DNA of 37,929 nt from an uncultured Lachnospiraceae bacterium (GTDB lineage: Bacteria; Bacillota; Clostridia; Lachnospirales; Lachnospiraceae), in contig CAKRHL010000003.1 in NCBI GenBank assembly GCA_934338765.1, forward strand, positions 1-37,929, given 5' to 3'. Shown piece by piece: positions 26,638 to 35,364 of the stretch. Positions within the stretch are counted from its first letter, which is position 1, and each line of letters begins with the position of its first letter. Made by a program: the position numbers and the translations under genes. Below the pieces are notes generated by a model. The model had not been told where the DNA came from. It saw nothing but the letters and a program-made list of their open reading frames with translations, and made no database searches.

Positions 26638-27172
26638 GAGAATCTTCTCCTTTCTCCGCAACAAACTGTTCATTCCAGTCCATGAAATGATAATCCTCTG
26701 CCAGATGAATACATGGATTCTTCATAATGCCCTTTTCCCGAAAGCTGAAATATTCCTTATTATCGCCTCCCACGATGATATGATCCATCAATGGAATCCC
26801 GACAAAACCGGTTACCTTCTGCATCCGATCCGTTAGACGAATATCATCCTTGGATGGTGTCAGATCACCGGAAGGGTGATTATGCACCATGATCAATCTG
26901 GCAGCGTTTGATAAAATACTGGCTTTAAGCATGTCTCGCGGATTTACCACGGAATAATCCAGTGTACCGGCACTGACAAAACTGCAGTTGATCGGTGTAC
27001 CATCCGCCTTCAGATTAATAACACAGACCAGCTCCCGATCCATGTCACAAAGCACCTCACCAATCAGATGAACGGCAGCCTGCGGGCTGTTAAGCTTCTG
27101 GTCCGAATAAATGGGAGCATCTCTTACAAGCCGGATACTTACCACATCCAGCTTAAAAGCATCACGACTCAT
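26612..27172 (-). CDS. RadC-family JAB domain protein
   Basis: This 186-residue protein contains the RadC/JAB (MPN+) metalloprotein fold with the full motif: E47, MVHNHPSGDLTPSKDD at 95-110 (H97, H99, D110). The family is frequent on mobile elements, but its biochemical role is not settled; the older DNA-repair link is weak. The N-terminal helix-hairpin-helix of chromosomal RadC is missing, as in most ICE versions. It overlaps its upstream microgene by 11 bases and its downstream Toprim gene by 26, so all three are co-expressed. Confidence 0.9.
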   Translation of the reverse strand: MSRDAFKLDVVSIRLVRDAPIYSDQKLNSPQAAVHLIGEVLCDMDRELVCVINLKADGTPINCSFVSAGTLDYSVVNPRDMLKASILSNAARLIMVHNHPSGDLTPSKDDIRLTDRMQKVTGFVGIPLMDHIIVGGDNKEYFSFREKGIMKNPCIHLAEDYHFMDWNEQFVAEKGEDSHEIHGGRT

Positions 27173-27281
27173 CCTCCGTCACCTCTTCTTTCGGAAACTC
27201 TACCGTCACCACCGTATCATCCGGCTGACTCTGTAACAGTTTCTTTAATTCCTCAACACTGTATCCACTCTGATCTGACAT
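27162..27281 (-). CDS. 39-residue acidic microprotein
   Basis: A short frame starting MSDQSGYSVEELKKLLQSQP and ending in a very acidic tail, with a clear AGGAGG site six to seven bases before the ATG. It overlaps the RadC-like gene by 11 bases. The strand-rich middle (DDTVVTVEF) and a helix form a possible small fold. The ribosome site and overlaps make translation very likely. No family is recognised; a small partner of the RadC-like protein is possible. Confidence 0.7.
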   Translation of the reverse strand: MSDQSGYSVEELKKLLQSQPDDTVVTVEFPKEEVTEDES

Positions 27282-27291
27282 CGTCTGCCTC

Positions 27292-28293
27292 CTATCTCGC
27301 CGGACCTTCCTTTTCATAGATCATCGGCGGCTCTGCAACAACACCGTCTAACCCCTTTTCCGGCACATCTGTGGCAAGTTCCAGCTTTCTGAGATCCTTA
27401 TCATAGTGGTACACATTATTGGACAGCCGCTCATCCAAGGTAACAGCAGTCATATTAACATCGTGAACCATTTGCGCCAGATACTCCGGAGCTCCCATCT
27501 CTACAGATACTGCGATGGTTTCATGGATAGAGGAAGGGAGCAAATACAGATCCGTTCCTATCTGCTCAGCCAATTTATGAAGATTTTCCTCATATAACAT
27601 GGATGCCGCTCCATTTATTCCCATCTCATTCGTGATCACCCACAAGTTTTTTTCTGGAGGTATCTCGTCAAACACTCCCATAGATTCCAGCAATTCTTGT
27701 GGCATTCCATCTTCGACTGCCAGATCTGCCATCACTTCCTGCATTGACTTTACTCTTGGTGGGCAGATACGCTTTGTATTCTCCACCGCATGCTGAAATA
27801 ACTCTTCCTCCGTAAATCCACGAGCGGCTGCAAAATCATTGGTAATGATCATACTCTGCATTCCATCCCTGTCCACATTCACAACCCACCGGTAGATCAC
27901 AGACAGATCCTGAAAGCTTCTGTTGGGAACATCTTTTAAGAGTTCCTCATTCTGTGTGGAGTTGACCAGACAAAGAACCACATTGTCCTGAATCTTGTCA
28001 GCATCAAGCACCGGATTTACTTTGCTCATCTCTTTTGTGGCTTCCACAACTGCATCCGCTACTTCCGCCAGACAAATCCGGATATCATCATTCTTCTTAT
28101 AATGCTCATACATCTCCTCCAGATAAATGTTAGGAGCTTTATTGTGATCCGGCAGCATTACCATCAATGCATGTAATGTCCGATTTACTTTTGGCACTGC
28201 GTGTACGGATACGGATGCCTCTTTATATTCTGCCGGAAGTGAATTTAAGATATTGTCTTTCACTACTTCCTGAAACATATTAAAATCCATCAT
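27292..28293 (-). CDS. DUF5688 family protein
   Basis: A 333-residue soluble protein that fits the DUF5688 family, common in Lachnospiraceae mobile elements: MFQEVVKDNILNSLPAEYK.A.V near the start, IYLEEMYEHYKKNDD at about 75-90, and DLYLLPSSIHE near residue 255. The function is unknown. Either of two adjacent ATGs may be used; AAAGGAATG lies upstream. It is in the same direction as the adhesin and separated from it by about 80 bases with a hairpin. Confidence 0.8.
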   Translation of the reverse strand: MMDFNMFQEVVKDNILNSLPAEYKEASVSVHAVPKVNRTLHALMVMLPDHNKAPNIYLEEMYEHYKKNDDIRICLAEVADAVVEATKEMSKVNPVLDADKIQDNVVLCLVNSTQNEELLKDVPNRSFQDLSVIYRWVVNVDRDGMQSMIITNDFAAARGFTEEELFQHAVENTKRICPPRVKSMQEVMADLAVEDGMPQELLESMGVFDEIPPEKNLWVITNEMGINGAASMLYEENLHKLAEQIGTDLYLLPSSIHETIAVSVEMGAPEYLAQMVHDVNMTAVTLDERLSNNVYHYDKDLRKLELATDVPEKGLDGVVAEPPMIYEKEGPAR

Positions 28294-28322
28294 ATAATTA
28301 TCATTCCTTTCTCAAATAAACA

Positions 28323-28348
28323 GGAGAGGTTATTTTCATAGCCTCTCC
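28323..28348 (-). terminator. Weak terminator-like hairpin between adhesin and DUF5688 genes
   Basis: GGAGAGG and CCTCTCC (7 pairs, inner TAT/ATA pairs) form a hairpin followed on the - strand by TGTTTATTT. The tract is not a pure T-run, so termination may be partial. Confidence 0.5.
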
Positions 28349-28372
28349 CTAAACAATCCATATGAAGTTTTA

Positions 28373-31300
28373 TCAAACTTTTCTTCTTTTCCTTCTACGA
28401 TTCAGATAAATACCCGCACCGATCAGAAGTCCTCCTGCTACACCAAACATCCAAGGCTTATAACCTCCACCGGTCTGTGGAAGTTTCGGCTTCTCCGGCT
28501 TATTCTTCAGCTTCAGTGTATAAACTACATTCTCCACGGCACTGTCATCATACTGCAGTAGCACTTCGTGTGGTGTCGTATCAATAACATACCCTTTCGC
28601 AGCCTTTGTCTCTACGACATAATAAGGAATATCTTTCTCGAAGTTCCCCTCTTCATCGTAAGTGCCGATATCAAGCAGATCGGTTTTAGCATATCCCTTT
28701 TTGTCTGTGGTAAGTTTTGCAAGCACTTTTCCATCTTTATTACGAAGTTCAAACTCTACTCCCTTGATTGGAGACTTTGTCTTACTGTCCGTTTTATAGA
28801 TTTCAACTGCTCCCTTCACTCTTTCATCAGACATGGCAACCTTTTGGATCTCCCCAGTTTCTTCTACCGTAAAGTCCACCTCATTGGCGATCAGATACCC
28901 GTATGGAGACGCGGTTTCCTTTAAGGTGTAATCCCCTACCGGAATTGCTTCTAACTGGTGCGGCTTTCCATCGGTTACCCAGGATGCATACACCTCGCCA
29001 TCGGAGTCAATCACCTCTAAAGTTGCACCTTTTAATTCTTTTCCGGTTGTAATGTCCGTTTTAGATACTTCTACAATGATCGGTGTCTCTTCAACCGTAA
29101 TCTCTTTTTCAAGCACTGCCGTCAAAGGATCTTTATAGGTAAAGTCCACATCATAGACCGTATCATCCATTACATAGCCTTCCGGAGATTCCACTTCTTT
29201 TACATAGTAATTTGCCAGAGGAAGATCTGCTGCAAAGATTGCCTGTCCGCTGGCAGTAGTCACTGCAGTATCCACCATTGTGTCTGCCTTTACCGCAACT
29301 TCACCGTTTATATCAAGAATGTCCTCCTTCACAAACACACCATAGGTTGCTCCCTCTACTGGATTCTTTGTCACACCATCGGTTTTGATCACACTGAGTT
29401 TTGTCTTTACTCTCTCATTCACAAAATCAGCATTTCCATAAACCACATCGGTATGGTCATCCTTATAAGTAAGCTCTACCGGGAACGGCTCCTCGCAAAG
29501 CACAAATCCCTTTGGTGCTTCGATCTCAACTACCTGATACTTGCCGAGCGGAAGATCCTCAATAGATGCTTCCCCATTCTCATCGGTAGTCAGCGTGGCA
29601 ACAACCGCTCCTGCAGATGCCGGAACACCATTGATCATTTCCAGTGTGCGTTTTCCGTTCTCATCTTTCTGATGATCCGGTGTGTAAATATCCTCTGCTG
29701 CGATCAACTGGAATACAGCCCCCGCAAGATTCTGTTCCTCATAGATAAAATCAAGACTTCGATCCTCTTTATCAATGGCACTCATAATACGGTCAACGAT
29801 CGTATCATACTCTGTACCGGTAAGTACCTCACCGGCTTTGGTAATACTGATACTTCCCTTTACCGGAGTATCTTCAATCACAACTTCGATCACAGGATCA
29901 CCATCACTGTCCTCTTCCACCTTTACGGCTCCATCCTTTTCCACCACAAAAGGAAACTCTTCCTCGGAAATCAGATAGCCATCCGGAGCAGTGATCTCTT
30001 CCACCTGATAATTGCCATATTTCAGTTTCAACGGAGTGGTGATCGTTCCGGAATCATCAGTTGTAAATTCACTCACCTTATCCTTTCCAACTTTCTGTTC
30101 CACATATTCATCGGTATCTGTATTCCTGATCTTGAACGTAACACCGGAAAGACAGATCGTGTTGCCACTTTCTGCATCCTTTTTGACCATCCGGATATAT
30201 GCTTTAAATGGTGCATCGTTTAAGATCCGGTATCTCTGCGGTGTTCTGGAATCCTCTGTCACCTCGACCGTAAAATCATCCGTCTTATACAGATTGTGAG
30301 GTACTTTCGTCTCCTTCACAAGATATGTTCCGTATGGAAGTTCCTTAGAGCAGGCATAGCCTTTCTCGTCAGTGACCAGAGTGTCATAAACCTTAGCCGC
30401 ATCCCATCCCACCTTATCAATCTCAGACTGAAGTTTCACGGTAAATTCTGCACCTTCCACATAATCCGTCTCCGTATCATCCCCATCGGTTGATACTTTG
30501 ATGATCTCAAAAGGCTGCTTCTTTACTGTTTCCACCACATGGCGGGTAACAGAAATATTCTGGTGAGTATTCGGTTCTTTGGAATAGTCAACCACATACT
30601 TTGTTTCATCAAGCAGGTATCCTTCACTTGGCTCGATCTCCTGAATATAATACTTCCCATAATAGAGATTTCCAAAGTTAAAATTTCCTGCTTCATCTGT
30701 CTTCACCGTTGCAAGAAGCGCACCTGCATTTGCAGGTGTTCCGGTACTGTAAAAATCTGTCCCCACAGTCGATGTGATGTTATCGTTTCCGGCATAGGAT
30801 ACGATCCCTCTGCCATCCGGATAATTCACAGTTTCCAATGCATACATTCCATAGGTTGCACCGGAAAGTCTGGCATCCCCCTGTGGATCAGAAGTTTCTT
30901 TGTCTTTCTTATCAACGGATACATCACAGCGGATCGGTGTATTGGTCATTTCCACCGTATCGAATGAACCATAATCCGGCTTTACTTCCCATACCTTTCC
31001 ATCATCACGGTATCCATCCGGGACAACCACCTCTTTCACATAATACACATCCTGCTGTTTCACAAACTTCTCAGATGCCGCTCCGTCCAGATCTTCATCA
31101 TAATAAAATACCGGTACTTCTGCTCCGGTATCACCATTCATCAATACCCTCTGCGTGCAGGCAGCATCTTTAAACACGGCAAAACCAGCACCTTTGACAA
31201 CATTACCGGACTCAGAATCCGTTTTCTGCACGAGAACTCCTACCGTTTCCGGCGTCTCCTTTGCCTCAAAAGTTTTTCCGGCTTTTGTAACCTTTCCACT

Positions 31301-33055
31301 CTCATCATACTGTGTGAAATACTCCAGTCCGATTTCATACACGTTTTCATCCACCTGATAACCATCCGGAGCTTTTACTTCCTTCAGGTAATACTTGGAT
31401 TCTGTCAACACCTCAACACCGGATGCTGCCAAACCGTCTGAATTGGTAACATTCAGTTTACACAACAGATCCGTGCAGGCACTATCCTCATAAAGATAAT
31501 ACTTTGCTCCAGCTACCGGAGTTCCTTTGTAAGAATCTGTCTTATGAAGCTGAAAACTTCCCAGCTTGTAGTTTGATGTTACCTTAACTGTCGCTTCATC
31601 CGATTTCTGATCTATAAACTCCTCCAAAAATGTGATCTTCTGCTGAGACACAACGGTCGGTGTCCACTTGGAACCACCCTTTTCATCACTGTATGCTTTT
31701 GCCCTTACTTTAATGGTGCTGTCATTCTTCGTGATCTTATCCATCGCCGTCTGATTACAGTACAGATAAAAATTGGATGACGCCTTTGACGCATCCGTCT
31801 GTGCCACACAGATATCATACTTCTTCAGATCATTTTCATCATCAATCTTTGATGCATCCGTTTTGATCTCGCCTGTGGTAAGACCTGCCGGAGCACCGCT
31901 GATCGTGTATTTGATGTTTTTGATCGTGCCCTTCTTCGTGCGGACGAACTTCTCTTTACTGCGGTATAACCCGTCAGCCACCTTTTCCCATTTACTCTTC
32001 GCCGGAGAAATAGAGTAGCTGATCGACTTGGTCAGTCCGTTGTCATTGTAGTCATCCGTGCTGTACTTCTTCGCATCTGCTACAAGTGCAGAAATCTTTG
32101 AGTACGTCCCGGTATTGCCTTTACCATAGTAGCTGAGCTTTACTTCACCATTCAGCACATGAATAGCTGCACCGGTAATGAAGTAATCTTCTGTCGCATG
32201 TCCGGAAGAATACTTGCTGTTGTGACAGGTTTTATTTAACTCTCTCACACCGTTCACCAGACAATAGGTAATCTCTGGCTTCACTTTCTTCGTACTGCTG
32301 GATTTGCTCACTGTTCCGTTTGTTGTCTTTTTATTCAGATCCAGACAATAAACAGAGTGGTGGTAATAATCCCCAGACTCCGAAATATATTTAACCCCCA
32401 TGGAACGACCACAAAACTTTGCATAACCGGAAAATCCCACTTTCATGGAATCTTTACCATCTTTTGTTCCCGATGCCGGTGCTGCCTTCAGCATGGCAGC
32501 CGGAGCTCTCTGAATGGATAATCCCTTTACAATCTGCGTGTCAAGGTCAATATATTCCGTATCTTCACTTCCGGGGGCAGGCTCCTCGTCATCAGCAGTT
32601 TCCGTAGTATCCTCTGCCGGAGCTGCTTCTGTATTATCAGTCTGCTTCTCCTGAATCTCTTCCACCGTAATGATTCGATGCACCAGATAGGCATCCTTTC
32701 CGCTGACAGGTTCAGCCTTATAGTAAGTATCATAATCACCCGGCTTGTCTGCATCAAAACTTCCCTGATCCGGATAATAACTTACTGCCACTTTTTCCTG
32801 CTCATAAACGATTCCTTCCATATCATTCTCAATATCAAATCCATAGCCAGCGGCGATCACAATATCACCAGCCGTTACCACTTCATCTTCATCAAGATCA
32901 GTACGGACATCGGCATCATACACTGCAAGCGTCTTTGTATCCTTCTCCTCATCAGAACCGGAAGCAAATACGTTACTACTTGGAAGTGCAGCTCCAACCG
33001 TAAGAACCGCAGCCATCATCATTGCAACTGCTCTCTTAAAAATCTTCTTATTCAT
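28373..33055 (-). CDS. Large SpaA/Cna-B adhesin with LPQTG cell-wall anchor
   Basis: A 1,560-residue surface protein. It has a signal peptide (MNKKIFKRAVAMMMAAVL.., cleavage near FASG), an N-terminal region with a thioester-domain-like segment (VYCLDLN, C237), and about nine SpaA/Cna-B repeats. Each repeat starts K.D...G..(V/L).GA.(Y/F) and ends (L/Y)YY(V/L)KE...P.GY. The C-terminus is LPQTG at 1525-1529, a membrane helix and an RRRKRRKV tail. Such proteins bind hosts or partner cells and are anchored by sortase; a sortase is encoded at 3631-4266. The ATG at 33055 has AGAGG upstream; earlier in-frame starts would weaken the signal peptide. Binding target is unknown. Confidence 0.9.
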   Translation of the reverse strand: MNKKIFKRAVAMMMAAVLTVGAALPSSNVFASGSDEEKDTKTLAVYDADVRTDLDEDEVVTAGDIVIAAGYGFDIENDMEGIVYEQEKVAVSYYPDQGSFDADKPGDYDTYYKAEPVSGKDAYLVHRIITVEEIQEKQTDNTEAAPAEDTTETADDEEPAPGSEDTEYIDLDTQIVKGLSIQRAPAAMLKAAPASGTKDGKDSMKVGFSGYAKFCGRSMGVKYISESGDYYHHSVYCLDLNKKTTNGTVSKSSSTKKVKPEITYCLVNGVRELNKTCHNSKYSSGHATEDYFITGAAIHVLNGEVKLSYYGKGNTGTYSKISALVADAKKYSTDDYNDNGLTKSISYSISPAKSKWEKVADGLYRSKEKFVRTKKGTIKNIKYTISGAPAGLTTGEIKTDASKIDDENDLKKYDICVAQTDASKASSNFYLYCNQTAMDKITKNDSTIKVRAKAYSDEKGGSKWTPTVVSQQKITFLEEFIDQKSDEATVKVTSNYKLGSFQLHKTDSYKGTPVAGAKYYLYEDSACTDLLCKLNVTNSDGLAASGVEVLTESKYYLKEVKAPDGYQVDENVYEIGLEYFTQYDESGKVTKAGKTFEAKETPETVGVLVQKTDSESGNVVKGAGFAVFKDAACTQRVLMNGDTGAEVPVFYYDEDLDGAASEKFVKQQDVYYVKEVVVPDGYRDDGKVWEVKPDYGSFDTVEMTNTPIRCDVSVDKKDKETSDPQGDARLSGATYGMYALETVNYPDGRGIVSYAGNDNITSTVGTDFYSTGTPANAGALLATVKTDEAGNFNFGNLYYGKYYIQEIEPSEGYLLDETKYVVDYSKEPNTHQNISVTRHVVETVKKQPFEIIKVSTDGDDTETDYVEGAEFTVKLQSEIDKVGWDAAKVYDTLVTDEKGYACSKELPYGTYLVKETKVPHNLYKTDDFTVEVTEDSRTPQRYRILNDAPFKAYIRMVKKDAESGNTICLSGVTFKIRNTDTDEYVEQKVGKDKVSEFTTDDSGTITTPLKLKYGNYQVEEITAPDGYLISEEEFPFVVEKDGAVKVEEDSDGDPVIEVVIEDTPVKGSISITKAGEVLTGTEYDTIVDRIMSAIDKEDRSLDFIYEEQNLAGAVFQLIAAEDIYTPDHQKDENGKRTLEMINGVPASAGAVVATLTTDENGEASIEDLPLGKYQVVEIEAPKGFVLCEEPFPVELTYKDDHTDVVYGNADFVNERVKTKLSVIKTDGVTKNPVEGATYGVFVKEDILDINGEVAVKADTMVDTAVTTASGQAIFAADLPLANYYVKEVESPEGYVMDDTVYDVDFTYKDPLTAVLEKEITVEETPIIVEVSKTDITTGKELKGATLEVIDSDGEVYASWVTDGKPHQLEAIPVGDYTLKETASPYGYLIANEVDFTVEETGEIQKVAMSDERVKGAVEIYKTDSKTKSPIKGVEFELRNKDGKVLAKLTTDKKGYAKTDLLDIGTYDEEGNFEKDIPYYVVETKAAKGYVIDTTPHEVLLQYDDSAVENVVYTLKLKNKPEKPKLPQTGGGYKPWMFGVAGGLLIGAGIYLNRRRKRRKV

Positions 33056-33146
33056 TCGCTGTTCCTCTCTTTCTGAAATATTCTTTGTGCGAATCATTTT
33101 CCCACCATTCACCAGAGATTGTGAGGATTCTCCCCGACTCTCCGGC

Positions 33147-33177
33147 GAAAAAAAGGCACACCTTGCGGCATGCCTTT
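33147..33177 (-). terminator. Intrinsic terminator upstream of the adhesin gene
   Basis: On the - strand AAAAGGCA-TG-CC-GCAA-GG-TG-TGCC is followed by TTTTTTT; the loop is a stable GCAA tetraloop. It follows the 26-residue gene at 33212 and would separate the par genes from the adhesin. No clear separate promoter is visible in the 90 bases before the adhesin start. Confidence 0.8.
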
Positions 33178-33211
33178 TACCCATCAAGTCGGTTCGCACA
33201 ACCAACTTCCC

Positions 33212-33292
33212 TTATTCCATTGTAATATAATCAATCAGCCGTTTTCCTGTTACAGCTTCTATATAAAGAATCATTCTGATCATCTTCATCAT
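33212..33292 (-). CDS. 26-residue micropeptide downstream of the par genes
   Basis: A short frame, MMKMIRMILYIEAVTGKRLI.., ends TME with TAA and has an excellent site AGGAGGTG eight bases before the ATG. That site overlaps the end of the preceding gene. The first half is hydrophobic and amphipathic, so membrane contact is possible. Its stop is followed by the terminator at 33147-33177. No family is known to me. Confidence 0.55.
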   Translation of the reverse strand: MMKMIRMILYIEAVTGKRLIDYITME

Positions 33293-33297
33293 GGCTG

Positions 33298-33483
33298 TCA
33301 CCTCCTCTCCATTCGTCCACAACTAAGAATCAATAACATAACCTTCAAAATGTAACAACAAATAAGAAAAATGATCTTAAGGATCTCCAAAACTGCAAGC
33401 AGTAAATGCAATCCCAGCCATGCACCTCCCTTTATCACTGATAAAAGAAAAACCATTATTGTACTGATCACTCTTCTTACCAT
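33298..33483 (-). CDS. 61-residue small membrane protein
   Basis: This product is highly hydrophobic, with two membrane-spanning stretches (about residues 6-22 and 27-55, the second containing ILKIIFLICCYILKVMLLIL). The ATG at 33483 has GGAGG seven bases upstream; an earlier in-frame ATG eight codons before lacks spacing. It lies directly after the ParR-like gene and six bases before the micropeptide gene, which may be translated by coupling. Not recognised; a stability or toxin-type membrane peptide is possible but unsupported. Confidence 0.6.
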   Translation of the reverse strand: MVRRVISTIMVFLLSVIKGGAWLGLHLLLAVLEILKIIFLICCYILKVMLLILSCGRMERR

Positions 33484-33497
33484 AGCCATCCCTCCGA

Positions 33498-33929
33498 TCA
33501 TGCCCATTTCATTACATTGTCTACCATTTCCTCACTTGCAGTCTGTTCCTTCTTCTGAGAAACAGTCTCTGTCTGGTCAGCTTGTTCCTGCATCCCGTTT
33601 GGCTGTCGCATTATAGCCGACATCATAGTATCTGCTATACGAACAAGCATCTCCTGGTACAATTCCTGTTTTAAATCCTCCCGCATCTGATTTCCAAATT
33701 CCAATAAATCTTGTTTTGTCAGCGGTGCCTCTTCCTCCTGCTTCTCCTTTTTACACAGTTCATCAATAGATTTCCCGGATACATAAGCCTCCAGTGCTTC
33801 CATAATAAACTGGTTCTTGGAACGGTATATATCCGAATCCAGATTATTGATGATTCGAAACAACTTTACATGAGTTGGATTCTCCATGCTAAACCGCAGA
33901 CAAAACTGTTCATACTGCTTTCTTGCCAT
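33498..33929 (-). CDS. ParR-like adaptor of the ParM segregation system
   Basis: This 143-residue protein has an N-terminal DNA-binding part of ribbon-helix-helix type (RFSMENPTHVKLFRIINNL..., YRSKNQFIMEALEAYV) and a polar, helical C-terminus. ParR-type proteins bind a centromere site and couple DNA to ParM filaments. It is immediately downstream of the ParM-like gene, the standard order. The match is by fold and place; family similarity is low. AAAGGTG lies before the ATG. Confidence 0.7.
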   Translation of the reverse strand: MARKQYEQFCLRFSMENPTHVKLFRIINNLDSDIYRSKNQFIMEALEAYVSGKSIDELCKKEKQEEEAPLTKQDLLEFGNQMREDLKQELYQEMLVRIADTMMSAIMRQPNGMQEQADQTETVSQKKEQTASEEMVDNVMKWA

Positions 33930-33945
33930 TGCTTCTCACACCTTT

Positions 33946-34869
33946 CTATCCAACTCTTCGAATGGTACGCTCCAGATAAATCTTACCAAGATAATCAAAG
34001 CCTTTCGCATTTGCCCGGATATCTTCTATGTATCTGACATTTCTCTGCTGCATCTGTCCAAATCGTTTCATTACCGTTGCACCACCGCCCACAAAGATGA
34101 TCGGTGTCAGATCCATGTTGTAACCAAGCTCTCTGATATAATTTGTGATCGTCTCACAATACTTGTGAAGTTCTTCCAGAATAATGTCCTTGTACTGATC
34201 CGGCAAGTTGTCTGCTCCATTGAGCATGACCTGTTGAATGTCATACTCATCCACCTCTGAATTAAGCTTTCTGACACATTCCTTATTAATCTGTTGGATA
34301 CAGGTAATAATACCAGAGTTTTTTGTCACACAAACCGATTCATCCGGACTTTGATTGATGATCGGCATCAGATCAACGGTCCATGAACCAATGTCAACAA
34401 CAAGCACCTTTGCCGGAAACTCACTGATCTGACTGGCAACCGCCGCAAAGCACTGTGGATATACCGAAATCCGTTCAATCGTAATATGATACTGCTTTTT
34501 CTCATACTTAAATGTCACTTCCCGGTTCTGATTCAGATACTTGATAAATGCCTCTTTCTCTTTGCCAAAGCGGGTAAGAGGAAGTCCCACTGCCCAGTAG
34601 ACATTAGCAGTTCTCTTTCCAAGCCGGTCTAACTCTTTGGCTGTCGCAGCTAATGAAAGCAGATAATAATTTTCATCCTCCACCTTGCTGTCCTTGACCT
34701 TTAATCGCTCGCTTCCGACCTTATAATACTTTCCATCTTTCTCCAAGACGTTTTCAAACAATGCCGGCTCCGTGGTAATCTCACGAATCCCGGAAGTAAA
34801 AGTTTCATGTACTGTTTTCATATTTGACCAGCCGTGGTCAATAGCGATAACTACTGTATTTTTATCCAT
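33946..34869 (-). CDS. ParM/StbA-like actin ATPase
   Basis: A 307-residue actin-like ATPase of the ParM/StbA group. Phosphate motif 1 is IAIDHGWSNMKTV (residues 7-19), phosphate motif 2 VVDIGSWTVDL, and the adenosine motif IIFVGGGATVM near residues 273-283. ParM filaments push plasmid copies apart, stabilising them. On an ICE it would act on the excised circle. The ATG at 34869 has AAGGAGG seven to eight bases upstream; an ATG eight codons earlier lacks it. The centromere would be in the repeat-bearing region just upstream. Confidence 0.85.
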   Translation of the reverse strand: MDKNTVVIAIDHGWSNMKTVHETFTSGIREITTEPALFENVLEKDGKYYKVGSERLKVKDSKVEDENYYLLSLAATAKELDRLGKRTANVYWAVGLPLTRFGKEKEAFIKYLNQNREVTFKYEKKQYHITIERISVYPQCFAAVASQISEFPAKVLVVDIGSWTVDLMPIINQSPDESVCVTKNSGIITCIQQINKECVRKLNSEVDEYDIQQVMLNGADNLPDQYKDIILEELHKYCETITNYIRELGYNMDLTPIIFVGGGATVMKRFGQMQQRNVRYIEDIRANAKGFDYLGKIYLERTIRRVG

Positions 34870-35364
34870 AATGATCCTCCTTTTCTCTTGCATAGGTATT
34901 TCTTCATTTTACAAAATCATGTATGTATGCGTGATTTCTCACATCCTCGTCGCCCGCATACTGGGAACTGCTGCTCGGCTGCTCTCGCATTCACAACACC
35001 CTGATCAATCAGAATGATTTCCTCTTCTGCCATTTTGAGGATAGGGACATTTTTCATATCCCCCGTGGTTCATTATCCATCCGCCACATATCTGTCGCAC
35101 TCGCTAAGCACCTTCACCGTTAAGTTCCTCGATTCTCATCGCAAATTATGACTGCATTGTCTGACAGTGTACCGGATTTTTACCGAAATAAGTTATACTT
35201 CAGCAGTTGATATTCAATTGTCTTGGTGTATCACAACACCGTACCCATATAGTAAACTACTTATGCTGACTTGGTTATACACACAAATGGTAATTCTGTG
35301 ATACAACTTACCTTTTTACGGTAAAAAGTCTTCAATAATACTCTACCTACGCACTTAACAAAAC
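34870..35364. other. Non-coding stretch upstream of parM: candidate centromere/origin
   Basis: About 495 bases with only a doubtful 46-residue ORF. Visible elements: a perfect inverted repeat TGTATCACA (35227-35235) / TGTGATACA (35297-35305), a palindrome CTTTTTAC-G-GTAAAAAG (35312-35328), a related TTTTTACCG at about 35175, and two GTTATAC copies. ParM systems keep their centromere upstream of parM; nothing proves its exact place. Confidence 0.45.
34917..35057 (-). CDS. 46-residue cysteine-containing ORF (doubtful)
   Basis: A short frame starts MKNVPILKMAEEEIILIDQG and ends in a basic tail with two cysteines (PVCGRRGCEK). The ribosome site (GGGGGAT) is poorly spaced. It looks protein-like but matches no family I know. 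It may be a remnant of a longer gene, since neighbouring frames just upstream also look coding-like (for example RIEELNGEGA). It ends shortly before the parM ribosome site. Confidence 0.3.
   Translation of the reverse strand: MKNVPILKMAEEEIILIDQGVVNARAAEQQFPVCGRRGCEKSRIHT

Noticed and set aside
29453..30223. 256-residue + strand reading frame within the adhesin gene
   Set aside because: It is the antisense of Cna-B repeats, has no start signal or domain, and arises from codon bias of the real gene.
34894..35060. Structured small RNA between parM and the XRE region
   Set aside because: No stable long hairpin with promoter and terminator could be traced; the weak 46-residue ORF is a simpler reading.
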